Assembly (NCBI RefSeq): GCF_046600735.1
Contig: NZ_JBJMAW010000014.1
Span: 7,168-71,167, forward strand
Direction of reading: 5' to 3'
DNA length: 64,000 bases
Source of the DNA: Novilysobacter_A longmucuonensis
Lineage (GTDB): Bacteria; Pseudomonadota; Gammaproteobacteria; Xanthomonadales; Xanthomonadaceae
In this document: in pieces, positions 52,991 through 63,909 of the stretch
Layout: each line of letters starts with the position of its first letter
How positions within the stretch are numbered: the first letter of the stretch is position 1
Position numbers and translations under genes: made by a program
Notes under the pieces: model-generated
What the model was told of the DNA's origin: nothing
The model's database searches: none
The model's input: only the letters and a program-made list of their open reading frames with translations

Positions 52991-54448
52991 CTACACCTTC
53001 ATCGTCTTCCACCCGCCACGCGCGAACAGCCACAGGGTGAACAGCCCCACCGAGGTCTCCGAGACGAACACGCCCCAGAACACGCCCGACGCCTGCCAGT
53101 CCAGGTGGACGGCGAGCAGCCACGCCAGCGGGATCTGGATCAGCCAGAAGAACACCAGGTTGATCTTGGTCGGCGTCATCGTGTCGCCGGCGCCGTTGAA
53201 CGCCTGCACCGCGACCATCCACCAGCCGTAGACGAAGAACGAGTACGACAGGATCCGCAGCCATTCGGCACCGATCGCGATCACTCCGGGATCGGGACTG
53301 AACAATCCGACCAGCCGCGCCGGGATCAGCAAGAACACCACCGACACGGCGAGCATGTAGGCCATGTTGTACCAGCCGATCCGCCACACCGAGGCCTCGG
53401 CGCGGCGCGGCTGCTCGGCGCCGAGGTTCTGGCCGACCAGCGTCGCTGCCGCATTCGACATGCCCCAGGCCGGCATCATCGTGAACATCATGATGCGGAT
53501 CGCGATCGTCGCCCCGGCGACCGCCTCGCTGCCGATGCTCGCGAGGATGCGCATCAGGAAGATCCACGAGGTCATCGCGACGATCATCTGGCCGATGCCG
53601 CCGAGCGAGGTGCGCACAATGCCGAGCATCGTCGCGCCATGCAGCGCGAGCTGCGCGCGCAGCACGCGGATGTGCTGGCCGCCGCGGAACAGGATCCACA
53701 GCTGCATCAGCACGCCCACGCCGCGGCCGATGTTGGTGGCGATGGCCGCACCCTCGATGCCCATCGCCGGGATCGGGCCGATGCCGAAGATCAGCATCGG
53801 GTCGAGCACGATGTTCAGTCCATTGGCGACCCACAACACGCGCATCGCGGCGGCCGCGTCGCCGGCGCCGCGGAAGATCGCGTTGATCACGAACAGCAGC
53901 ATGATCACGGCGTTGCCGCCGAGCATCCACTGCATGTAGCGGTAGCCGTGCTCCAGCGTCCACGCATCGGCGCCCATCAGCCGCAGCAGGTCCTGCGCGA
54001 AAACGATGCCGACGAGCGCGAACGGCGCCGACACCAGCACCGCGATCCAGATCGCCTGCACCGCCGTGACCGCGGCCTCCGCGCGCTTGTGCTCGCCGAT
54101 GCGGCGGGCGACCACCGCTGTCACCGCCATCGCCAGCCCCATCGCGATTGCATACAGCAGGAACAGGTAGCTCTCGGTCAGCCCGACCGTCGCCACCGCC
54201 GATGCCCCGAGCTTGGCGACGAAGAAGATGTCCACCACCGCGAACGTCGACTCCAGCACCAGTTCTAGCACCATCGGCACCGCGAGCAGGAACACCGCGC
54301 GCCGCAGCGGGATTTGCGTGTAGTCAGCGCCGGTGCCGCGGATCGCCTCGCGCAGTTCGGACCAGAGCGAAGGCGCCGGTGGGGCGGCCGCTATGGCCGC
54401 TGCGGTACCGGCCACGGCTTCGAGGGTGGGATGCGGTTCGGTGCTCAT
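52991..54448 (-). CDS. MATE family multidrug efflux transporter
   Basis: 485 residues with twelve predicted membrane segments. Paired halves show the MATE motif near each N-lobe (LAVPMVLELVLESTFAVVDI, then FFVAKLGASAVATVGLTES; and ISLGGIGQMIVAMTSW-like in the second half). ATLVGQNLGAEQPRRAEASV is the well conserved G-Q-N-L-G loop. MATE proteins export cationic drugs using sodium or proton gradients. The ATG follows a poor ribosome site. It is divergent to no gene: 547 bases separate it from hutU upstream. Confidence 0.95.
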   Translation of the reverse strand: MSTEPHPTLEAVAGTAAAIAAAPPAPSLWSELREAIRGTGADYTQIPLRRAVFLLAVPMVLELVLESTFAVVDIFFVAKLGASAVATVGLTESYLFLLYAIAMGLAMAVTAVVARRIGEHKRAEAAVTAVQAIWIAVLVSAPFALVGIVFAQDLLRLMGADAWTLEHGYRYMQWMLGGNAVIMLLFVINAIFRGAGDAAAAMRVLWVANGLNIVLDPMLIFGIGPIPAMGIEGAAIATNIGRGVGVLMQLWILFRGGQHIRVLRAQLALHGATMLGIVRTSLGGIGQMIVAMTSWIFLMRILASIGSEAVAGATIAIRIMMFTMMPAWGMSNAAATLVGQNLGAEQPRRAEASVWRIGWYNMAYMLAVSVVFLLIPARLVGLFSPDPGVIAIGAEWLRILSYSFFVYGWWMVAVQAFNGAGDTMTPTKINLVFFWLIQIPLAWLLAVHLDWQASGVFWGVFVSETSVGLFTLWLFARGGWKTMKV

Positions 54449-54995
54449 CTTGGAGGTCCGTCGTTGGCTGGACAGAGGAACGGTAGGACGAGATTCGCGT
54501 CATACCGACTCAGGAGTACGACGAACGGGCGATACCGGAATCGACACGATCACGACAGCCGCCGTAGGGCGGCCGTCGTAGCGCGGCGTCGGCAGGGCCG
54601 GCCGTGCGCGCCGGGAACCGGAGCCGATCCGGCAGGCGCGCGGACCGCCTCCGATACCGATCACTCATCACTTTCCGATAGCTCGCCAAACGTACTCTGG
54701 CTCCCTGTTTGGACGGTAACTGCAGCACCCACGTCTGCGCCGGGCATTGTCGAAGTCGGTCCGATCTGCCGACCGAACAGTTCGGCTGGCCGACATCACT
54801 GAGCCGATCGACCACGAGCGTGCCCCATGGGAGCCGACTTACCAGCGCAACGCGATCCTCTCGCCATCAGACGCTGAAGGCGCCCGCCAAAAGTCTGCTC
54901 GGCCGGCTGGACGGACGACCGGGACAGCAACACGGCTGAATGCGGCAGGTGCCTGTCCGGGCGTTCCCGCGCGGGTCGGTTTGTGCTGCCGGCCG
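54449..54995. other. 547-base intergenic region without recognised gene
   Basis: It lies between the MATE start and the hutU stop. Several short ORFs exist on both strands (for example 54510-54815 minus), but none shows a family pattern, signal or ribosome site that I trust. GCCGCCGTAGGGCGGCCGTC near 54560 is a small dyad. The MATE promoter must lie here but is not obvious. Confidence 0.5.
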
Positions 54996-56660
<1,665 letters not shown>

Positions 56661-56751
56661 GGCAGGCCCTGTTGCAGTGGCGAAGCGGGCGATTATCGCA
56701 GGGGTTTGCCGGTGGAGCCTTCCGCAGCGTTTCGCGCAAGCGCCGGCGTTC

Positions 56752-56992
56752 TTGCAGGAGCGGCTTTAGCCGCGATGGGACATTGGTTGCCGCGGCATCG
56801 CGAAAGTCACGCGGTGACCTCCTGCAGGAGCGGCTGCGACCGGGCGTAGAGCCGAGCTTGCTCGGCTGCTCTTCGGTCTGGCCACCAGGCAGCCGAGCAA
56901 GCTCGGCTCTACCACCGCGGGTCGGGGTGCTCAGGGGCAGGCTGGGGAAACCGGTTTTGGTTCGCGGCTGAATCCGCTCCTACTAAGGACAT
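56752..56992. repeat. Repeats of the GGAGCGGCTTTAGCCGCGA and GAGCCGAGCAAGCTCGGC kinds
   Basis: The 386 bases between hutU and the next gene hold GCAGGAGCGGCTTTAGCCGC, GCAGGAGCGGCTGCGACC, and a perfect 24-base inverted pair. That pair is GTAGAGCCGAGCTTGCTCGG, then CTGC, at 56847-56870, and its complement at 56889-56912. A CGCGGCTGAATCCGCTCCTA arm follows. The hutU promoter must lie near 56680 but is not clear to me. Confidence 0.85.
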
Positions 56993-57022
56993 GGAAACAC
57001 CCGGCGCGGGGCCGGGCGTTTC
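56993..57022 (-). terminator. Terminator of the small exported-protein gene
   Basis: AAACACCCGGCGCGGGGCCGGGCGTTT forms a GC stem flanked by A/T arms. On the minus strand it ends with a short T run, about 25 bases after the stop of the gene at 57047. Confidence 0.7.
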
Positions 57023-57046
57023 GTCGTGCGGCGGTGCTGCCGATGA

Positions 57047-57394
57047 TCAGCGGATCGAGGGATCCAGCCGGCGCAGGGCGTCGACAATATTGATCTCGCC
57101 GGTGCGGTCCAGGTCCTCGCGGGTGTAGACGCGGCCGTGGGCGATCACGCAATCGGTCTCGTCGGTCCTGCGCGCGGTGATGCGGGAGGTGATGCGCGAG
57201 CCGGTGTAGCGGATGCAGTCGCGATCGACGTCCTGCTGCAGCTCGGCACGGGTGTCCAGCTCGACCGTGGCATCGGCCGTGGCAGTTTCGGTTTCGACCC
57301 GCGCCTGCGCATCTACATCGGCGGCGGTGGTGCTCTGGGCCGCAGCGGCGAACGCGAACGAGCCGAGCAGGCTGGCAATCAACAGACGTTTCAT
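57047..57394 (-). CDS. Small exported protein with a TonB-plug-like C-terminus
   Basis: 115 residues from ATG 57394 with CGAGG upstream. A signal peptide (MKRLLIASLLGSFAFAAAAQ) precedes an acidic Ala/Thr/Glu-rich linker. The last 30 residues (GRVYTREDLDRTGEINIVDA, then LRRLDPSIR) look like the start of a TonB-dependent receptor plug ('x-I-T-x-E-D-L-x-x-T-G-x-x-x-x-x-x-A-L-R-x-L-x-P-S-I'). No beta-barrel follows; the gene has its own start and terminator. Two Cys (C77 and C98) could form a disulfide. The function is unknown. Confidence 0.75.
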   Translation of the reverse strand: MKRLLIASLLGSFAFAAAAQSTTAADVDAQARVETETATADATVELDTRAELQQDVDRDCIRYTGSRITSRITARRTDETDCVIAHGRVYTREDLDRTGEINIVDALRRLDPSIR

Positions 57395-57624
57395 GGCGTC
57401 ACCTCGGGCGATGGGGCACGACACCACGATACTCCGCCGGGGCGGTGGTCACCGCTATCTCCGATGAGGTATTTAGGGCAGCGTCAGGCGCGCCGGCATG
57501 GGTTTTTGCGCGGATACAGGCCAACGCGGGCTGCTGCGCCACGGGGCCGGCAGCATCGGCAAACCGGCGGCGCACGGCTCGCAGCTAAAGTCATACTGCA
57601 ATCTCCGCCCGCTATGATCCGCTC

Positions 57625-58902
57625 ATGCCCCTGATTCCCAAGGCCTTCGCGGCCCTGCTCGCCCTGTCCCTCATCGCCTGCGCCAGCCGACCGCCGGCAG
57701 CGCCCGGGCAGGCCTCGACCCCGGCCCCGACCCCGATTCCGACGCCCTCCGCGCCGGTGCTGCTAGTGTCGCTGGACGGCTTCCGCGCCGACTACCTCGA
57801 GCTGGGGATCACCCCTAACCTCGCGCGCCTCGCCGCGACCGGCGTGCGTGCCGAGTGGATGGAACCGGCCTACCCGACACTGACGTTCCCCAACCACTAC
57901 ACCATCGTGACCGGGCTACACCCGGACCGGCACGGCATCGTCCACAACACCATGCGCGATATCGACCTGGGGCGGTTCAGCCTCGGCAATCGCGAGGCGG
58001 TCGGCGACGGCCGCTGGTGGGGCGGCGAGCCGATCTGGGTCGGCGCCGAGAACGCCGGGCTTGCCACCGCGACCCTGTCCTGGCCCGGCAGCGAGGCGCC
58101 GGTGCAGGGCGTGCAGCCGACCCGCTGGCGGCCGTTCGATGCGTCGCTGGCAATCGATGCACGGGTCGACATCGTGCTCGGCTGGCTGGCCGAACCGGCG
58201 GCGACCCGGCCGGCGTTCGCGACGCTGTACTTCGAACACCTGGACTCGGCGGCACACCCGCACGGCCCGGATTCGCCCGAGGCGCATGCCGCCATCGCCC
58301 GGCTCGATGCTGCGATCGGGCGCCTGCTCGACGGCCTGGGCGAGCTCGGCCAGCGCGGCGCGGTGAACCTGGTGGTGGTGTCGGACCACGGCATGGCGGC
58401 CGTCGCGCCGGGGCACACGGTTGCGCTCGAGGACCTGGTCGATCCGGCCGATGCGACGGCGGTGACCTATGGCCAGTCGCTCGGCTTCGCCCCTCTGCCT
58501 GGGCGCAGCGAGGCGGCCGAGGCGCAGTTGCTCGGCGCGCACCAGCGCTACGACTGCTGGCGCAAGGCGGAACTGCCGGCGCGCTGGCACTACGGCCAGC
58601 ACCCACGGGTGCCGCCGATCGTCTGCCAGATGCACGAGGGCTGGGATGCGCGGCCGCGCGCCTCAATCAAACGTCGCGCGCAGGTCGGAACCCGCGGCTC
58701 GCACGGCTTTGACCCGGCGCTGGCCTCGATGCGCGCGCTGTTCATCGCGCACGGACCGGCGTTCAGGCGCGGTGTCGTGCTGCCGGCGTTCGACAACGTC
58801 GACGTGTATCCGCTGCTGGCCCGGCTGCTGGGCATCGAGCCGGAACCGCACGACGGCGACGACGACGCCCTGGCAGCGCTGCGCGACGAAGCCCCCGGGT
58901 AG
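57625..58902 (+). CDS. Nucleotide pyrophosphatase/phosphodiesterase (NPP family), lipoprotein
   Basis: 425 residues. A lipobox LIAC gives Cys19. The alkaline-phosphatase-superfamily core has LLVSLDGFRADYLELGITPN (Asp51), YPTLTFPNHYTIVTGLHPDR (nucleophile Thr87), YFEHLDSAAHPHG, VVSDHGM and GTRGSHGFD. Together these are the six zinc ligands and the nucleophile. Xanthomonas NPP is a known structural model of this family and splits phosphodiesters and nucleotide pyrophosphates. The TAG stop is provided by the repeat that follows (GTAGGAGCGG). Confidence 0.95.
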   Translation: MPLIPKAFAALLALSLIACASRPPAAPGQASTPAPTPIPTPSAPVLLVSLDGFRADYLELGITPNLARLAATGVRAEWMEPAYPTLTFPNHYTIVTGLHPDRHGIVHNTMRDIDLGRFSLGNREAVGDGRWWGGEPIWVGAENAGLATATLSWPGSEAPVQGVQPTRWRPFDASLAIDARVDIVLGWLAEPAATRPAFATLYFEHLDSAAHPHGPDSPEAHAAIARLDAAIGRLLDGLGELGQRGAVNLVVVSDHGMAAVAPGHTVALEDLVDPADATAVTYGQSLGFAPLPGRSEAAEAQLLGAHQRYDCWRKAELPARWHYGQHPRVPPIVCQMHEGWDARPRASIKRRAQVGTRGSHGFDPALASMRALFIAHGPAFRRGVVLPAFDNVDVYPLLARLLGIEPEPHDGDDDALAALRDEAPG

Positions 58903-58966
58903 GAGCGGCTTCAGCCGCGATCCCCCACCCGAAATTCCCCTGTAGGAGCGACGTAAGTCGCGACCC
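58899..58966. repeat. GTAGGAGCGGCTTCAGCCGCGA and GTAGGAGCGACGTAAGTCGCGA repeats after the NPP gene
   Basis: Two short palindromes, each with the shared TGTAGGAGCG head, lie in tandem between the NPP gene and the Ada-AlkA gene. The first one includes the NPP stop codon. Confidence 0.85.
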
Positions 58967-59046
58967 AGCGCCGAGGGATCCGCAGCCCTGGCATTGATGT
59001 CCGAATCCGGCGAGTCTGACCGCGGGACCGGTGCTAGCCTGCGTCC

Positions 59047-60570
59047 ATGCCGATCGTTACCGCCCCCGCCATTCGCCACGCCGTGCCCGACCCGACGGTC
59101 TGCGAACAGGCACGGCTGAGCCGCGATGCACGCTTTGACGGCCTGTTCTTCACCGCAGTGTCCAGCACCGGCATCTACTGCCGGCCGGTGTGCCCGGCGC
59201 CGCGGCCCAGGCGCGAGAACGTCGCCTACTACGCCAACGCGGCGGCGGCCGAAGCCGCCGGTTTTCGGCCGTGCCTGCGCTGCCGGCCGGAGCTGTCGCC
59301 GGGCGACGGCGCCTGGCGACGCGGCGATGCGGCGGTGGCGCGCGCGCTGAAGCTGATCGAAGACGGCGCGCTGGCCGATGCCCCGATCGCTGCGCTGGCC
59401 GAGCGGGTCGGCCTTGGCGAGCGGCAGTTGCGGCGCCTGTTCGTCGAGCGCCTCGGCGCCGCGCCGCTCGGCGTGCACGGCACCCGGCGCCTGCTGTTCG
59501 CCAAGCAGCTGCTGACCGAGACCGCGCTGCCGATCACCGACATCGCGATGGCGGCGGGCTTCGGCAGCCTGCGCCGCTTCAACACCACGTTCAAGGACGC
59601 CTACCGGATGGCGCCGCGCGAGCTGCGCCGGCGGCCGCCGACACCGACCGGCGATGCGCTGACGCTGCGGCTCGGCTACCGCCCGCCGTACGACTTCAGC
59701 GCAATGCTGGACTTTCTGCGCGGCCGCGCGCTGCCGGGGGTGGAGGTGGTCGATGCGGCGAGTTACGCGCGCGTCATCGGCGATGCCGCGGCGCCGGGCT
59801 GGCTGCGCGTCAGCGCATGGCCCGGTGATGCGCACGCGCTCAAGCTGGAACTGCACGGCGCCGCGCCGACCGGGCTGCTGGACATCGTCAACCGGCTGCG
59901 GCGCATGTTCGACCTGGATGCCGATCCCGTTGCGATCGCGCGGGTGCTGTCGGCCGACCCGAAACTGCGGCCGTTGCTCGCCAGCCGCCCCGGCCTGCGG
60001 CTGCCGAGCGGCTGGCACGGCTTCGAGATCGCGGTGCGCGCGATCCTCGGCCAGCAGGTCAGCGTGGCCGCCGCCCGGACCCTGGCGACGCGGCTGGCGC
60101 AGCGGTTCGGACACGCGCTTGCCACGCCGTTCGGACCCGGCCTGGAGTACCTGTTCCCCACGCCCGAGGCGCTGGTCGATGCCGATCTCGCGCTGATCGC
60201 CCTCACCCGCGCGCGGGCGCAGACTATCCGCAGCGTCGCGCAGGCGTTGCTCGATGGTCGCGTCGACTTCCGCCACGAGCGCACGCTCGAGGACTTCGCC
60301 GCACGCTGGGTCGCACTGCCCGGCATCGGCCCGTGGACCGCGCACTACATCGCGATGCGCGCGCTCGGCCATCCCGACGCATTCCCGGCCGAGGACCTGG
60401 TGCTGCGGCGCGCCGCCGGCGATGACGGCGTGTCGCTGACGACGCGCGCGCTCGGCGCACGCGCCGAAGCGTGGCGGCCGTGGCGCGCCTATGCGGTGAT
60501 CCACCTCTGGAGCGAATCGGCGTGCACCGCGCCGCTCAGGCGCGCCAGCGCGATTCGAGGGACCTCCTGA
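59047..60570 (+). CDS. Ada-AlkA fusion: alkylation-responsive regulator and 3-methyladenine DNA glycosylase
   Basis: 507 residues. Residues 15-85 are the Ada zinc domain: DARFDGLFFTAVSSTGIYCR, PVCP and FRPCLRCRPE, giving the four Cys of which one accepts methyl from phosphotriesters. Residues 95-195 are an AraC helix-turn-helix (LAERVGLGERQLRRLFVERL; DIAMAAGFGSLRRFNTTFKD). Residues 215-505 are AlkA: the N-domain and the HhH-GPD glycosylase (ILGQQVSVAAARTLATRLAQ; WVALPGIGPWTAHYIAMRAL with Asp in PDAFPAEDL). It removes alkylated bases and probably activates its own operon. ogt overlaps the stop. Confidence 0.95.
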   Translation: MPIVTAPAIRHAVPDPTVCEQARLSRDARFDGLFFTAVSSTGIYCRPVCPAPRPRRENVAYYANAAAAEAAGFRPCLRCRPELSPGDGAWRRGDAAVARALKLIEDGALADAPIAALAERVGLGERQLRRLFVERLGAAPLGVHGTRRLLFAKQLLTETALPITDIAMAAGFGSLRRFNTTFKDAYRMAPRELRRRPPTPTGDALTLRLGYRPPYDFSAMLDFLRGRALPGVEVVDAASYARVIGDAAAPGWLRVSAWPGDAHALKLELHGAAPTGLLDIVNRLRRMFDLDADPVAIARVLSADPKLRPLLASRPGLRLPSGWHGFEIAVRAILGQQVSVAAARTLATRLAQRFGHALATPFGPGLEYLFPTPEALVDADLALIALTRARAQTIRSVAQALLDGRVDFRHERTLEDFAARWVALPGIGPWTAHYIAMRALGHPDAFPAEDLVLRRAAGDDGVSLTTRALGARAEAWRPWRAYAVIHLWSESACTAPLRRASAIRGTS

Positions 60571-61079
60571 TGACCACCTATACCCACATCCACAGCCCGG
60601 TCGGCCCGCTGCTGCTGGCCGCCGACGACGACGGTCTGCGCCTGATCGAGTTCGACACCCCGCGGCACCCGGCGCGCCGGGGCGAGGACTGGCGCGAGGG
60701 CGAACATCCCGCGTTCGTACCCGCGCGCGCGCAACTGGGCGAGTATTTCGACGGCCAGCGCCGCAGCTTCGAGCTGCCGCTGGCACCCCGCGGCACGCAG
60801 TTCCAGCGCGAGGTCTGGCAGACGCTGGCGTCCATCCCCTACGGCGAGACGATCAGCTATGCGCAGCTGGCCACGCGGGTCGGCAAGCCGCGGGCGATGC
60901 GCGCGGTCGGCGCCGCCAACAGCCGCAACCCGCTGCCGATCGTGCTGCCGTGCCACCGCGTGATCGGCGCCGATGGTTCCCTGACCGGCTTCGGCGGCGG
61001 GCTGCCGACCAAGCAGTTCCTGCTGGCGCTTGAGGGCGCGTGGCCGCGCGGTGATCTGTTTGCGGCGAGAGCCGGCTGA
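60570..61079 (+). CDS. ogt: Methylated-DNA-protein-cysteine methyltransferase (Ogt/AdaB type)
   Basis: 169 residues from ATG 60570, whose A is the last base of the upstream stop (TGATG), so it is translationally coupled to the Ada-AlkA gene. The active-site PIVLPCHRVIGADGSLTGFG contains PCHR with the acceptor Cys. FQREVWQTLASIPYGETISY and GKPRAMRAVGAANSRNPLPI form the helix-turn-helix and Asn hinge. It repairs O6-methylguanine in one irreversible step. Together with its neighbour it forms an alkylation-repair operon. Confidence 0.96.
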   Translation: MTTYTHIHSPVGPLLLAADDDGLRLIEFDTPRHPARRGEDWREGEHPAFVPARAQLGEYFDGQRRSFELPLAPRGTQFQREVWQTLASIPYGETISYAQLATRVGKPRAMRAVGAANSRNPLPIVLPCHRVIGADGSLTGFGGGLPTKQFLLALEGAWPRGDLFAARAG

Positions 61080-61114
61080 CGCAGCGTAGGGCGGCCGCGC
61101 TTTATGTGCCCACC

Positions 61115-62458
61115 CTACTCGGCCAGCAGCCGCTCCATGGCGGCGGCGAAGCGCGTGGCGATCACGTCGCTGCGCACATGCCGGCCGCCGTCGACCACGC
61201 AGCGCCCATCCACCCAGGCCTCGCGCACCAGGTTGCGGTTGCCGCTGAATATCCAGCGGTCGAGCGCGTCCTTGTCGCGTGCGCCGGCAAACTGCGCGGC
61301 GTTGATGTCCAGCACCAGCGCGTCGGCGGACTCGCCCTCCGCGAGCGTGCCGATCGCGTGGCCGGTCGATGCCGCCGCGCTCCTGGCGACGCCGCGCAGC
61401 AGGGTCTCGCCGACGCTGGGCGATGCTTCGGTCACCGCGATATTGCGCCGGCGCGTGGTCAGGCGCTGGCCGTATTCCAGCCAGCGCAGTTCCTCCACCG
61501 GCGACACCGAGATCTGCGAATCCGAGCCGATGCCCCAGGCGCCGCCGGCGTCGAGGTACGCACGCAACGGGAACAGGCCGTCGCCGAGGTTGGCCTCGGT
61601 GGTCGAGCACAGCGCCACGGTCGCGCCGCTGCCGGCGATGCCGCGGACCTCGTCATCCACCAGGTGGGTGGCATGCACCAGAGTCCACCGCGCGTCGACG
61701 TCGGCGTTGTCGAGCAGCCACTGCACCGGTCGGGCGCCGCGCATCGCAATGCAGTCGTCGACCTCGCCGGTCTGCTCGGCAATGTGGATGTGCACGCGGC
61801 TGTCGGCCGACAGCGCGTCGAGCACCACGCGCATGGCGTCGGCCGGGACCGCGCGCAGGCTGTGCAAAGCGCAGCCGATGCGCAGCGTGCCGGGCGCGTC
61901 GGCGCGCAGCACATCGAGCAGGCGCAGGTAGCTGTCGACGTCGTGGGCAAAGCGGCGCTGGCGCTCGCCGAGTGCCCGCCCGTCGAAGCCACCGCTCATG
62001 TACAGCACCGGCAGCAGGGTCAGGCGGATGCCGGTCTCCTGCGCGGCCTCGATCAGCGCGCGCGACATCGCCGCGGGATCGTCGTATGGCCGGCCGTCGA
62101 GTGCGTGGTGCAGGTAGTGGAATTCGCACACGCTGGTGTAGCCGGCCTCGAGCATCTCCACGTACAACTGCGCGGCCACCGCGTGCAGCGTCTCGGGGGT
62201 GAAGCGCCCGGCGAAGCGGTACATCGTCTCGCGCCAGGTCCAGAACGAATCGTTGGCGTCGGTCTGGCGCTCGGCCATGCCGGCCATCGCGCGTTGGAAC
62301 GCATGCGAATGCAGGTTGGCGATGCCCGGTACCACGCGCTGGTCGGTGGTGCCGCCGTGCCCGCCGCGCGCGATCCGGCCGTGCGGGTCGACCTCGAGCC
62401 TGACGCCGTCCTGCCAGCCATCGGGGCGCCAGATCCTGGCGTTTGGGATCGTCCTCAT
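61115..62458 (-). CDS. hutF: Formimidoylglutamate deiminase HutF
   Basis: 447 residues from ATG 62458; the longer ORF to 62710 crosses a repeat. It is an amidohydrolase-family protein: VVPGIANLHSHAFQRAMAGM has the HxH zinc ligands, FHYLHHALDGRPY, VHIHIAEQTGEV, LVHATHLVD and GIGSDSQISVSPVEELRWLE with the Asp. It deaminates formimino-glutamate to N-formylglutamate, the marker of the five-step hut pathway; HutG must act next. The TAG stop falls in a degenerate GTAGGGTGGGCACAT repeat. Confidence 0.94.
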   Translation of the reverse strand: MRTIPNARIWRPDGWQDGVRLEVDPHGRIARGGHGGTTDQRVVPGIANLHSHAFQRAMAGMAERQTDANDSFWTWRETMYRFAGRFTPETLHAVAAQLYVEMLEAGYTSVCEFHYLHHALDGRPYDDPAAMSRALIEAAQETGIRLTLLPVLYMSGGFDGRALGERQRRFAHDVDSYLRLLDVLRADAPGTLRIGCALHSLRAVPADAMRVVLDALSADSRVHIHIAEQTGEVDDCIAMRGARPVQWLLDNADVDARWTLVHATHLVDDEVRGIAGSGATVALCSTTEANLGDGLFPLRAYLDAGGAWGIGSDSQISVSPVEELRWLEYGQRLTTRRRNIAVTEASPSVGETLLRGVARSAAASTGHAIGTLAEGESADALVLDINAAQFAGARDKDALDRWIFSGNRNLVREAWVDGRCVVDGGRHVRSDVIATRFAAAMERLLAE

Positions 62459-62518
62459 ACCCCGATTGTGGCGCCTCGTCCGCGCGTTGGCGACCGTGGC
62501 CGCAACCCGCGGCATTCG

Positions 62519-62587
62519 TGTAGGAGCGCCCCATGGGCGCGATCGCTCCCCTACGATTCCAAATCGCGGGCATGGCCCGCTCCTACA
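62519..62587. repeat. TGTAGGAGCGCCCCATGGGCGCGAT palindrome between hutF and hutI
   Basis: TGTAGGAGCGCCCCATGGGC faces CATGGCCCGCTCCTACA across 32 bases. It lies in the 185-base divergent spacer of hutF and hutI, 60 bases before each start, where promoters of both genes would be expected. Confidence 0.88.
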
Positions 62588-62643
62588 GCGAGGATCGATC
62601 CCGCAAACACGCTGCAGCCGCGCTGCAAACCTACAATGCAGCA

Positions 62644-63870
62644 ATGAACACAGACGACATGCAATGGGATGGCCTGATCCTCGGCGCCTCACTGGCGACC
62701 ATGGATGCACCGCAGGGCTATGGCGCGATCAATGATGCCGCCCTGGGCTGGCGCGACGGCCGGTTGACCTACGTCGGGCCGCGCCACGGCCTGCCCGGCG
62801 AGGCGGCGACGCTGGCGCGCGAGGTGATCGAAGCTGGCGGCTGGATCACCCCGGGCCTGATCGACTGCCACACCCACCTGGTGTTCGCCGGCGACCGCGC
62901 GCGCGAGTTCGAGCAACGACTGCAGGGCGCAAGTTACGAGGAGATCGCACGTGCCGGCGGCGGCATTGTCTCGACCGTGCGCGCCACCCGTGCCGCCGAC
63001 GAAACCGAACTGCTGCGCCAGTCGCTGTCGCGCGCGCGCGCACTGATCGCCGACGGCGCGAGCACGCTGGAGATCAAGTCAGGCTACGGCCTGGATTACG
63101 ACAACGAGCGCAAGATGCTGCGGGTAGCGCGGCAGGTCGGCGAGACACTCGGCATCGAAGTGCGCACCACCTATCTGGCCGCACACGCGCTGCCGCCGGA
63201 GTTCAGCGGGCGCGCTGACGACTACATCGATGCGGTGATCGAGTGGCTACCGCGGCTGCACGCGGAAGGGCTGGTCGATGCGGTCGATGCGTTCTGCGAG
63301 GGCATCGGCTTCTCGCCGGCGCAGACCCGTCGCGTGTTCGAGGCCGCGCGCGCGCTCGATCTGCCAGTCAAGCTGCACGCCGACCAGCTCAGCGATCTGG
63401 GCGGTGCGGCGCTGGTCGCGGACTTCGGCGGGCTCTCGGCCGACCACGTCGAACACACCGCGACAACGGGCGTACGCGCAATGGCCGAGCGCGGCGCGGT
63501 CGCGGTGCTGCTGCCCGGGGCGTTCCACGTGTTGCGCGAAACCCGGCTGCCGCCGCTGGAGCAATTCCGCGAGCACGGCGTGGCCATGGCGGTCGCGACC
63601 GACTGCAACCCCGGCACCTCGCCGCTGCTGTCGCTGCGCCAGGCAATGCAACTGGCCTGTACCCATTTCAGGCTCACCCCGGAGGAGTCGCTGCGCGGCG
63701 CCACCGTGCACGCGGCGCGCGCGCTCGGCCTGGAAGATCGCGGGGCATTGCGGGTCGGCATGCGCGCGGATTTCGTGCAGTGGGACATCGGGCATCCGGC
63801 CGAGCTTTGCTACTGGCTCGGTGGCAGGCTCGCCGCTGGCGTATATGCCGCTGGCCAGCAGCGGGCCTAG
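62644..63870 (+). CDS. hutI: Imidazolonepropionase HutI
   Basis: 408 residues from ATG 62644. Motifs are WITPGLIDCHTHLVFAGDRA (HxH zinc ligands), YEEIARAGGGIVSTVRATRA, LEIKSGYGLDYDNERKMLRV, KLHADQLSDLGGAALVADFG, and AVATDCNPGTSPLLSLRQAM. It opens the imidazolone ring to give formimino-glutamate in step three of histidine breakdown. It is divergent from hutF. An in-frame upstream ORF to 62533 is repeat-derived. Confidence 0.97.
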   Translation: MNTDDMQWDGLILGASLATMDAPQGYGAINDAALGWRDGRLTYVGPRHGLPGEAATLAREVIEAGGWITPGLIDCHTHLVFAGDRAREFEQRLQGASYEEIARAGGGIVSTVRATRAADETELLRQSLSRARALIADGASTLEIKSGYGLDYDNERKMLRVARQVGETLGIEVRTTYLAAHALPPEFSGRADDYIDAVIEWLPRLHAEGLVDAVDAFCEGIGFSPAQTRRVFEAARALDLPVKLHADQLSDLGGAALVADFGGLSADHVEHTATTGVRAMAERGAVAVLLPGAFHVLRETRLPPLEQFREHGVAMAVATDCNPGTSPLLSLRQAMQLACTHFRLTPEESLRGATVHAARALGLEDRGALRVGMRADFVQWDIGHPAELCYWLGGRLAAGVYAAGQQRA

Positions 63871-63909
63871 CGAAGCTGCTCTACGGCGTGACCGCTTTTG
63901 CCGGCGGTT

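Noticed and set aside
54510..54815. 101-codon minus-strand ORF upstream of the MATE gene
   Set aside because: No family look, no ribosome site, Arg-rich shadow-like composition; left as intergenic.
56672..56971. 99-codon plus-strand ORF
   Set aside because: Built from the GGAGCGGC and GCCGAGCAAGCTCGGC repeats.
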